From Nematostella vectensis (Eukaryota; Cnidaria; Anthozoa; Actiniaria; Edwardsiidae): a stretch of DNA of 64,000 bases. The stretch covers positions 3,755,681 through 3,819,680 of the forward strand of contig NC_064040.1 in assembly GCF_932526225.1 (NCBI RefSeq), read 5' to 3'. Each line of letters opens with the position of its first letter. Position 1 is the stretch's first letter. A program made the position numbers and the translations under genes. The notes below the pieces were generated by a model, which was not told where the DNA came from, searched no databases, and worked only from the letters and a program-made list of their open reading frames with translations. Below, piece by piece: positions 24,106 to 64,000 of this stretch.

Positions 24106-25793
24106 CGCAACATCAACGTAGATCTCTGCTTCTCCGCGAAATACGTCAGTATTACTTTGAATAATCGCTTTTCTTTCGATTAAATTATACTAATCACGTG
24201 GATCGTATACGAATTCTAATTGGTTGATGTTGTAGGAGGGTTAAAGGCGTGTTAATAGACCCGTAATCTAGTCCGTAATCTGGTGATCTTCGAAAAAAAA
24301 AAAATAGAATTTCTCCACAATTTCATGTTTTTTTTTTTTCAAAACTGGTGTAAATCAACAATACAATAAAATGATAAAACATATGCTATCAAAATGAACT
24401 AAGGCTAGAAAGTTTGCCAAATTGAACTCGCTATGCACATCTGCCTTTTGCTATCATGGTTTTATATTACGGTCAAGTGGTTTCACGTAGATTAGGTAAT
24501 GCAACGCCATTAATGTCATTGTGACAGCTCGTGATGTCTAGGAATTAGAAGCGAAGCAAAAAAGTATATCTCTATAGTCTCTTTTCCTTTTTGAGGTGGC
24601 TTTCACATTTTCTTCTAAGAGCCTTAAAAGGAAATTCACATAAAAAAATAATAATAAAATGGGAAATTCTAGAAAGAATTTTTTCAAAATCTTGGAAGGA
24701 ATTTTATCTGATATCCTTCTCAAGTAGTAAATACCGTCTAAGCTAAGGAGATTAGTTTCCCAATCTGGAATGTGATTTGAGAATGCAGTTCTTGACCAAA
24801 AATGCCAACCATCCCCAAAATCTCATATTTTATCTACTGATTAAGGGGGTAGTTTGCTATCTGTTAACTAAGTCAGGGGCCTAGCCAGGAGGGTGGCCTG
24901 TGGAGTTCGGGCCCCTCCTTTTAGCAGCCAAAAATACAGAAAATGTATGAGACATTATCTAAAATACAGGAGAAAATGCATTGAAAGGGCCTTTTGGGCC
25001 CCCTCCTGTTAAAAATCCTGGCTACGCCACTGTAAGTGTACTCAGATTTGGCAATGCACAAAACAAAACCAAAAATAATAAGGGTTATAAAGCTGATACC
25101 AGGAAGCTGACAATAGTAGTACTTTCTTTTTTATTCAAAATAACTTCCAAAATTTTATTATACAGTAATGCTAAAAAGAACATGTTTTTTTTTACAGGCA
25201 CCCTTGTATTGATAGGTAGGAGGTGTCAAGGCACATTAAAAATCTTATATACCTGATCATAACTGATGCATCTAGGGAGAAACACAAGGTCCAGTGTAAT
25301 GATTCACAGATCAATTAAGTTCAAATAGGCATCCTTAGCTCTGGTAACATATCACTAGATCCATCTAGAAACTTTATCTATCAAAATACAGACATAAAAT
25401 TAAACAACTTGTTAACTACCAAGAAAGGGGCCAACCAGTGTCAAACTTATCTTGTTATTAGAGGAGGGTGGGGTCAGGACCCCAGGGACTTCCCCTCTGG
25501 ACACATGCCTGCATATTGATGTCATAGTGAAGGACAGGAAAGATCAGGGCAGTTTTTCTCAAACAGAAAACATATTCATCAGGGCTGCAGTCATTTTATC
25601 AATTTCTCTGAATATGTTGCCATGCTACTTGGGACAAATTCAACAAAAGGATAAACTTAGAGATATTTACTAAATATCATCATCTCTGTTAATTTTTATA
25701 CCAAGCTTACTTTAGTGTCTGAAAACATTGTGGTTGGTTTAAATCGCTTTTTAAACAAATTAAGGAATGTTTTCACTGTTTTTATAACTTCAG
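24106..25793. other. Arginase promoter side and spacer to the MIPEP 3' end
   Basis: No gene seen. Contains a short TIR element at about 24874-25032 (GGGGCCTAGCCAGG ... CCTGGCTACGCCACTG). The first 150 bp upstream of the arginase start should hold its promoter, but no clear motif is visible. Confidence 0.5.
24874..25032. mobile_element. Short TIR element, GGCCTAGCCAGG-type
   Basis: Inverted ends GGGGCCTAGCCAGG and CCTGGCTACGCCACTG around an interior with GGGCCCCTCC and GGGCCCCCTCC blocks. Related in its ends to the elements at 14751 and 58274. Confidence 0.55.
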
Positions 25794-28520
25794 CTACAAG
25801 TAGAAAGGGTTGCAATCAGCCAAGTCGTCCCACAGTGCTTGCACCATGTCCTCTGTAGTAAGCTCCTTGCCCAACATCCCAGCAACAAGTGCGTTAGGAT
25901 CCTTTCCTCCTCCATGTGCCAACATCTGGCTTCTGTAGCGATCCCCAACCTCTCGGGAAAAGGGATTAGCATGAAAACATTGATGCCACACCATGGAGGC
26001 TACTGCCCTAGACCATAGGTAGGAATAATACCGGGCTCCATATCCATTAAGGTGACTGAACCTCTGCTGCCAGGCAACACCTGTGAACACATAAAAAAAG
26101 GGTTAGAGTACTACAATATAACTATGGTGCAGGCTGTAAGAGCACATGCAATAATAAGAATCATAATAACTTATAATATAAGGTTTGCTTTCTTGTTTTG
26201 TTCTGAGGGTGCATAGCAAAAAACTTACCAAAACACTTGTTAAATGAGCTGCCTATGGGCATTAACAATGGGAAACGAGTAGCATAAATGGAATAAATGT
26301 GTGCTCTTTGTATACCTTGTAAGAAAAGGATGAGTGTGTACTATTTTTATACCTGAAACAAATGGGATGACTGTGTGCTCCTTTTGGATGTCCGACATGA
26401 TATCTGTGGTGTTCTTCTGGAGTGGATGTTTGCCATGGTAGATTTGATCTGCTATGGAATACAAGATCTGTCTCTGCATCTCCAGGGCACCAAACATGTT
26501 TCTTGACTGGCATAGTTTATTGACCATCTCCTCTGGTAGAGGCTGCCCAGTCCTAAAATGCCTGGCAAACTTATTGAGCACCCTTGAATCCCAGGCAAAG
26601 TACTCCATCAGAACAGAGGGAACCTCAGCAAAATCTGTGGAGCACCTGGTCCCTGTAACATGCTGGTATCTGAGAATAAAAAAAAATTGATTGATTATTC
26701 TTACAAATTTGTTTTCTAAAAAATGACAACAGCAAACGCTGTTGGAAAAGGATGCTGGGAGTGAGTGATTCTACAATTTAATGTTGTTCAATCATTCAAT
26801 CAGTCTATAGTACATGTACAGTACCTGGTCCGCGCAAGCATAGAGTGCATGGCATGACCCATCTCATGAAATAGATTCTCCACCATGCCATGCGTTAGGA
26901 GGGAGGGGCCTGATGGTGATGGTGGAGGAAAGTTGCAGATGATGGCCACAATTGGAAGCTGGTAAGTGCCATCTTTGAGTATTCTGCCACCTAAAAATCA
27001 ATAGCAGTAAAAAATCAAATAATGAAAATATCACAAATATGATCACATTTAAAGTAAGTACAGATTGCTTGGCATCATGATATCTAATTTAAAAACCTGA
27101 AGAACAACAAGGAATTATAAAAAAAGCAGAAAGGGTTCAAATGACAGTAAGAAGATATGTTTGAGCTAAAACAGTGCCAGGTCTACTTGCCTTTTATGGT
27201 GAAATGGGAGTCTTGCTGAAGTTTTTCCGGCCTTGCAAAAAAGTCACAATAGATATAGCCTAATAGGCCTTCTTGCTCGTGCACAATACCAAGCTTCTGT
27301 ACATCAGTGGACCACAGCTCTCCAGGAGATGCATCCTCTGGCTCTAAAGTGATACCATAAATATTCTGAAAGATGAAATTCAGACCCTCCATACAAGAGC
27401 CAAGTGGAAAGTAAGCTGATAAAGATAAAGAGTTCAGCTTCAAGGCTTGAGTTTTGGCGAGCCCAGTATAATACTGGAAATCCCATGGCATTATTTTGAT
27501 TTGCTTTTTACCAGATTCCATCTTTTTTATGCTCTCAAGAATTCTAAGTTCTTTTTCTGCAGGCTTCTTAAGCTTTTGAGATGCTTGTACCAAGAAGTTC
27601 ATCACGTTCTTTGGTGTTTTCACCATGGTACCTTTAAGTGCACGATGGGCAAAGGTTGGGAAGTCTACAAGTTGTGCCAGTTCGTTACGTGAAGAAAGCA
27701 ACAGATCTAAGCAGTGTAACTGTTCTGGTATTGGATGCAAATGTGATCGAAAAGCCAACTCTCTTAGCTCCTCATTGCTTGATTCAAGATACATTGTATC
27801 AATAGCTACATTGTCTCCACTAACTGGGAATGAATTCTTGATTCTGTCAGGACAGTCGCCCTTTGGTAATAGCACAGGCAGGCCGGCTCCCTGTGAAAAC
27901 TGCGACCCAAGAATGAGTATTGCATCTTGGAGCTCCACAAACTGCTGGCGCTTCTGCTCCTCTAGATGAATCCCACTAAGCTCAAAATCAAACAAAAAAA
28001 GTTCTGCAACTTTGCGCGTCTCCTCAGACATTGCATCTCCTTCATTATAGAAAGCATTTTTCAAAACGCTATAAAGTTTGTGATTAGTGTTAAGAGTCTC
28101 AACGAAATTGCTAACACTGAGCGAAGTCTCCTCGGCTGCCTCCCGGAACTCTAGATCAGGGTGTGACACCCTCACAAACTCTGCCAAGTCAGCCACTCTA
28201 CAGAGGGTGTCAGACAACTCATCAAACACTTCCACCAGCTCTAGCCCAGTTTTACTTAAAACTTTCTTAACCAAGTCTGACCCAGCACTTAGTGCTGTAT
28301 TCTTCATTTGCTGGAACCCAGACTTGGTATTTAGTTCCGGGACACCAAATAGACCAGTGGGATGTAGATGTTCATCTTTCCTAGGCCCAGGGTAGTTAAA
28401 AGCCGTGGCCAGCGAACTCCAGGTGTTGACAGATTTCCCTGGTTTTCCCCTAAAAACAGATTGATGCTTGCACAAAATAGATCGCAATCTGTTTCTTCTG
28501 CATATAGTTAGTATCTTCAT
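25794..28520 (-). CDS. MIPEP: Mitochondrial intermediate peptidase (M3 metallopeptidase)
   Basis: Four exons: 27191-28520, 26825-26990, 26353-26669, 25794-26080; 699 codons, near the human 713. The large first exon encodes a basic presequence ([16 protein letters not shown]), GLFGVPEL, the helical M3 N-domain and [15 protein letters not shown]. Exon 2 carries the zinc motif [11 protein letters not shown] (HEXXH), exon 3 the third-ligand region and YHGKHPL, exon 4 the substrate-binding [20 protein letters not shown]. The enzyme removes an octapeptide from imported matrix proteins after the main processing peptidase. Intron 1 begins with GC, not GT (AAAAG|GCAAGT, GC at 27189-27190); using it restores [13 protein letters not shown] exactly. 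Start codon is 213 bp from the divergent DHRS7-like gene. Confidence 0.97.
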
Positions 28521-28733
28521 TATGTGAGCATGAAATTAAGAAAGGAAAGTACTCTATATATGTATAAATCTTTTAGAGTTTTGATCAATACACTTTCTTT
28601 CCGTCCGCCATCTTGAACTGCACTTCCGAATAGGTATCGACTTGATTAGTGAGCACTCGTCGGCTATTCGTTCGTTGCCGAAGACTATTGATAGTGGTCT
28701 TTTTGCGTAGTCATTTGAGAGTGTCCTTCAAAA
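28521..28733. promoter_or_regulatory. Bidirectional promoter of MIPEP and DHRS7-like gene
   Basis: 213 bp between divergent starts. CCGCCATCTTG (YY1 consensus) at 28605-28615 and ACTTCCG (ETS core) at 28622-28628, a pairing typical of TATA-less housekeeping promoters. Role inferred. Confidence 0.65.
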
Positions 28734-35826
<7,093 letters not shown>

Positions 35827-36461
35827 AGGTTGTTCAGTTATATGGTTCCTTTTTTCTAAAAAAAAAAAAATATGATGATGATTGCTTACCCTCCCATATA
35901 CGTACTGTGGATTTTAGTACTTAGAACAACACAATAGTTTAAACCCTTATTTTGTTTAGAAGTTGCAGTAATAGTGTGACGCGCACTGCAGTACTTCCCA
36001 CATATATAAACCCGCCATTTAGAAGGCTAGTCTAAACATTTTTTGACAATTTCTTATAAATTTGCTGTAAGGTTCTTATAAACGGTGAATAAGATACCAA
36101 ATTTTAGCTTAACAGGTTCTTAATTTCCAGGTTCTTATATGTGGGGAACTATTGTACCTCGAAACCTATGCACGTTAAAAGAAGTTAATTTGTCATTATT
36201 TGTTTTACTTTTATATAGGATTTTTATTGTTTTATTATTTTTATTGTTCGCTTTTGTTGATCTATTTTTGTTTTGATTCCACAGATAAATCCAGTTGATG
36301 AAACCCACCTTTGTTCACCATTGCTCAACATATTTCGCATAAGAAGGAAAAAAGACATTTACAGTAGATTTGGTTTTGATTTGAGTATACTAACAGAAAA
36401 AAATCAAAAGGCACGGTCATTGCTAAGGTGTATATTTAGCTTTCTGCACCCAAAGGAAATA

Positions 36462-36552
36462 TGATGAAATAAAAGAATCTTTTTGCACTTATGATGAAAT
36501 AAAGGAATCTTTTTGCACTTATGATGAAATAAAGGAATCTTTTTGCACTCTA
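36462..36552. repeat. Three 30-bp tandem copies
   Basis: Unit GATGAAATAAAGGAATCTTT plus TTGCACTTAT, three times. Each copy includes an AATAAA hexamer, so this could act as a repeated polyadenylation signal; that is inference. Confidence 0.85.
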
Positions 36553-36770
36553 ACATGACTGTAAGGTCCAGAATGCCACTCTTCGCGACCATTTAAAAAA
36601 AACATGGTTCGCGCCTTTCCAGCACATTTCAATTCAACAATGACGAGTAAAAAATAATACAGGTAGCAGAAACATGATTGTAATTTTGCGAAAAGTAAAA
36701 TTTACTTTTCTTTGGAGTTCCAACGCAACTTGCACGCATGACATGGCTTATAGTGTTTGCTCATTTTCAC

Positions 36771-36860
36771 CAAGCGGGCGGCGGGGGAATGGTCCCAGAA
36801 GCGGGCGGCGGGGGAATGGTCCCACAAGTGGGCGGCGGGGGAATTGTCCCAGAAGTGGGG
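36771..36860. repeat. GC-rich 26-27 bp tandem copies
   Basis: Three full copies of GCGGGCGGCGGGGGAATGGTC-like sequence plus a degenerate fourth. G-runs give some quadruplex potential. Confidence 0.85.
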
Positions 36861-37938
36861 GGAGGGGGGGTTACATACAATACAACAGTCTATTTGTTTT
36901 CTGTACCTTATACAAAATGTACATTGGTGTAGTCCGAAAAAAAAAAAAACATGCAGAGAGAGAGGTCGCTTTTCTAAGTACCATCGAGGGGCACTTGCCC
37001 CCTCCCCAATAATTCGAGCCGGCTTCGGCTATGCTATAAGAAAATAATCTTGAAACAAATGTTTTCTTTTATATGTATGCCACTTTCTTACGCCCCGATG
37101 GCGATGCAAGAGTAAGAATATGAACGCCTATATATTCCGCCTTTTGTCTTTAAATAGCACCCGGACCTTTGTTTCGATCGTTCGCATTTCATCATCATAG
37201 TTCAGCTTACTTATTTGTTTCTGAGCACAAAACACGTGCGCGACTGAGCACAGGAGAACAAAATGTTAAAGGTGGCAATATATTATAACTAGGTTACAGC
37301 GTGCTGTGCATGATGACGAAGTTACTACACGACTATGGCAATACGCAAGCGTGAAAAAGACCCTGATAATTTTCCGTCTAGATAGCGGTGTTGGGGCCGA
37401 AATCTTCAGCTTAGCCGTAAAGCCTTAGCTGCCATACGGTGTTTCAGCGCATGTCTGGAAGTATGGTCTATTTTTTCTCTCGTTTCATTTGATCTGAGGA
37501 GGTTCGATCCTCGGGCAATTGGCTCTACCTTTTTTCTACAACTAATCAGTACTTTTTTTAGTCTTAATAATTTTTTCCTTTCATTTCTGTTCTTGATAAG
37601 ATCCCATGCACTAGATAGGATTTATCAATCGATTTACACATTTGTAACACTATTCAGGTACATGTAAAAACCGCACGTTCAAGTAAAAATCACATCCTCT
37701 CAGAAAAGTGGAGGACACAAGCGCCTTCTCCATGCCCCTCACCGTCCGCCGCCAAAGACATTTAGTATGGTTTCGCGTATTTCGCTCTCTAGTCCAACAA
37801 AAATACTTTACGACAAAAATAAAGCAATAAGCTGATTTGTTTACAAGAAAGGGTATTTTTTTTATTTGAATAACGAGTAGATAAAAATTGGAGTACGCCA
37901 CAAATTCGCAAGTGATCTTTTTTTTTTATAAGAACATT

Positions 37939-38176
37939 TTTTTTTATAAGAACGTCCAGAGTGGGATTTCGCAAAAAAAAATAAGAACGTACTAAAAACA
38001 TGCCGAGGCTCAGATAGCAGCAAAATATTTTTTCATTAGAGTAATCGCTCTAAAAATAAGGAATCTAATTGTGCTCATATTACATGCTCGAGTATCCAGC
38101 GTACTTTGCGGGCGCTCCCAAACGTCACTACCGCTGCTCAGCCTCAACTGAAAATTAGACGTTCTTATAAAAAAAG
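37939..38176. mobile_element. MITE with 17-bp perfect TIRs
   Basis: TTTTTTATAAGAACGTC at the left and its exact inverse GACGTTCTTATAAAAAA at the right. The interior shares ATCCAGCGTACTTTGC..GGGC with the BCKDHA intron 4 element at 12999-13800. Confidence 0.75.
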
Positions 38177-38496
38177 AGTGTAACACAAAAAAACACTAGA
38201 GACTGAAATGAAATATGGCTCTTAAAATTTGGTATGAGTCCCCAGTATCCCTCCCTTCTCTTGCTAGGACCCTGGATCGTGTTTCACATTCCATGTGTCT
38301 TTGGTTAATTTAGGTACAGTGACTTGGTAAACCAGGCACCGTTTTTGCTGCGCTTTTTCATTTTTCATCTCCCATTTATTTAGGCATTTATTCGGGGGTG
38401 GGACTTATAAACGAGGAGGCGCCGGCGCGGCTCTTTGGTAGCTTGAAGCCTCTGTTACCCAATTATCACTGTCCCCTCTCAGGGCCCTCAATTTTC

Positions 38497-38595
38497 TGAA
38501 TGTTTCTGTGCCCCCCCCCCCCCCCCCAAAAAAAAAAATAATAATAATAATAATAAATAAATAAAAAATTGTGTTGCTTGCTACGGCTCTACTTT
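38497..38595. mobile_element. Remnant of the poly-C TIR family
   Basis: ATTTTCTGAATGTTTCTGTG, a poly-C run, A/T-rich spacer and the terminal GCTTGCTACGGCTCT match the right part of the 12071-12251 element. Confidence 0.65.
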
Positions 38596-39706
38596 AAGCG
38601 TACAGTTCTTTCTCTTAGGCGCTTTGAACATTGAACAAGTGTTAAATGTAGCGTTATTACAGGAATCTGCAAAAGACTTTATTTCCACGATAAAATCGGT
38701 TTATCATATGGTGCTTGGTAGCCAAAATATACCACAGCAAGAGAGCATAAGATACCTTATGCTCTCTTGACCACAATAAATGTGTATAAAGAAAATCCAA
38801 CAGAATTCGATATAAGTGCGAGTTAGTGGTAGTTTTGTTTTATTATTTTATCTTTATTATCTAGACAGTAAATAAAATAGGCAAGGAACAACATTTTAAG
38901 GAAAGGGTTATTTACATACCGGAAGCTTATAGAGTGGTTTTCAAAATCCCGTGCACCAAAATGTAGTTGTTAAGACGTAATAGTCAAGCCAAAAAAAAAA
39001 AGAGAAGAAAGAAACTAAAAGTGTAATAGTACTAAATGAATTAAATAGTATTTCACGGGTTTTTGAAAACCACACAGTATACTGCTATAATATATTTCCG
39101 AAAAGGTACGTGTCGTCATAACATTCCGAAGAAGTACCGAGCCTTATCGGAGACAGAAGTCTGTCGATAATTCATCGCCCCAGACTTACTACAGCATCAC
39201 TGAACCTCAACGGAAAGGTGTCGAGGCAAGGCTTAGGTTAGTGGCTTTTGTTTTGTTTCTTGCTAATTCTTTAGATCGCATTCACAGGAAATTAGAGGTC
39301 AAGGCTTTTCAGAATCTTACTCATAGAAAAACAAGCTTTACTCGCTGATTGGGGGTTGCATTTTAATACACACAGCGTTCAAACATTGGAATCTAAAGGA
39401 ACAGTCGACAGAGTGTCAAGGAAAACCTCCAAGCCACGTCTCGATTCACGCCATTTAAATTTGTTAAATGCACTTTGCAGTTTTCCTGCCTACGTCGGAG
39501 TCACTTCCGACCTTATTCTCTGCCGTGCATAGCTCGAATACTTGATTAAATACAAGACAATACAGTGGGATGTGCCATTAGTCAGAGCCAGACACTAATA
39601 CAGCTAACACGCGTTCCTCTTCACAGTCGCAGGAGGCGTTATACCAACACTACACAGGGGTATGGGTTAGAAATATGAATGTAAACTCGAGAGAAAAAGA
39701 ATAATA

Positions 39707-63170
<23,464 letters not shown>

Positions 63171-64000
63171 TGTCCCTCATATTGCATTGTCTATCCGTCT
63201 GTTTGTCTTTCCGTGTCCAGGATGTCGTTTTAATTGTAGGGATATGATCTTCTATAAGAGATGGGCTAATCTTTATGGTTTCAATCTTAATGGTTTCTAG
63301 TGGAGGATAGCGTTGCAAACAAAAAAATAACATTCCATATAAAATGGAACCCACTCTCATTTGTAAAGCTGTTTGAATTACCCAAGTGGAAACGACCTCT
63401 ATCTCGTTAGGAACTCGAGGCTCGAATAAGTGAGAGTTTGAGTTCTCGGGTTCTTCTCCTTTTTTTATGTCTAGACTCAGTCTTCTGTAACCTATAAAAG
63501 CGTTGTGTTCATATAATGTTATATAATATGGAAGAAAGCAAAATATCTATTAGCGAACATCCCTGTCTTAGAGGTTGAAAAGGAAAAGTAATATTGATGT
63601 AAATATGGAACAATACAAATCCTAATCAAAATTGTGTTTATTTTATTATTGATAAATTACTGATATATAGTAAAACATTAAATGCCCTTCCCATGTGTGT
63701 GTTTTGGTCTGCGCACCTTCCTGTGCATCCGCTAACGTGTTCTCAACAGCTGCTCTTATAGCCCCGTATATTTATTTACGATAAACAAAAAGCATTTTTA
63801 TTCAATTATCAAAAAAAAAAATGTGTACAAAATCTGATTTGTTGTTGTAAATGTGTTATATATGTTATTCAATAACTTTCACAATTCTTTTTGTCACAGT
63901 CAAATTTTTATTCAAATTAGTTCTCCGCTAACAAGAAAAAGTGCTGTTTTGTAATTTAAATCCTTATGACAAAGGGAAGTATTACCGTAGATTAGGTAGA
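63171..64000. other. PLEKHH 3' UTR and downstream sequence
   Basis: AT-rich, no further gene seen up to the window edge. Confidence 0.5.

Larger units (their letters stand above)
35827..39706. other. Intergenic region between DHRS7-like and PLEKHH genes
   Basis: No further gene recognised. It contains three 30-bp copies with AATAAA-like cores (36462-36552), three to four 26-27 bp GC-rich copies of GCGGGCGGCGGGGGAATGGT (36771-36860), a MITE (37939-38176), a poly-C element remnant (38497-38595), and the presumed PLEKHH promoter just before 39707. Confidence 0.55.

Noticed and set aside
36273-36464. ORF after a possible acceptor, considered as the last DHRS7 exon
   Set aside because: Phase 0 fits, but INPVDETHLCSPLLNIF does not resemble the DHRS7 C-terminus and exon 6 already ends in a stop.

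Overview
This is animal nuclear DNA: spliced genes with GT-AG introns, no operons and about half the sequence in introns, minisatellites and transposons. Protein style, short intergenic gaps, a TTAGGG-like array and abundant TIR-type DNA transposons suggest a cnidarian, probably an anthozoan such as a sea anemone. The organism is an inference; I could not run a search.

Eight host genes were read exon by exon, and every junction below keeps the reading frame: the 5' part of YIF1 (-, 468-2757, continuing off the left edge); APMAP-like (+, 3051-10075); BCKDHA (-, 11207-15661); EXOSC5/RRP46 (+, 15950-18837); arginase (-, 19911-24105); mitochondrial intermediate peptidase MIPEP (-, 25794-28520); a DHRS7-like short-chain dehydrogenase (+, 28734-35826, lacking the usual C-terminus); and a 30-exon PLEKHH1/2 (MAX-1) homologue (+, 39707-63170). 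YIF1/APMAP, BCKDHA/EXOSC5 and MIPEP/DHRS7 are head-to-head pairs separated by 213-293 bp, so three short bidirectional promoters are likely. The genes are unrelated housekeeping functions (Golgi trafficking, membrane hydrolase-like, branched-chain amino acid oxidation, RNA exosome, urea/ornithine metabolism, mitochondrial protein processing, lipid/retinoid-type reduction, cytoskeletal adaptor).

Mobile DNA: a 3.2-kb Ginger-like integrase transposon (53432-56643) with about 75-bp TGTTG...CAACA inverted repeats sits in PLEKHH intron 21. A three-layer nest (61912-62929) puts a 763-bp MULE-like element with perfect 81-bp TIRs and 9-bp target duplications inside a TTAA-flanked element, itself inside a minisatellite. 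There is also a TTAA-flanked 1.2-kb element in APMAP intron 2, a hAT-like element in DHRS7 intron 2, a degenerate non-LTR retrotransposon in DHRS7 intron 5, and several short TIR families with poly-C/poly-G cores.

The most unusual signal is that many tandem arrays are built from splice junctions. About 28 copies of a 5' splice site follow PLEKHH exon 11. Sixteen extra copies of a 3' splice site precede DHRS7 exon 5. Four frameshifted copies of BCKDHA exon 5 with its donor follow the real exon. Smaller duplications of the same kind occur at PLEKHH exons 19, 20 and 26 and at DHRS7 exon 2, and further arrays abut acceptors of YIF1 exon 3 and PLEKHH exons 21, 27 and 30. This recurrent amplification of exon-intron boundaries is the main candidate for something undescribed.
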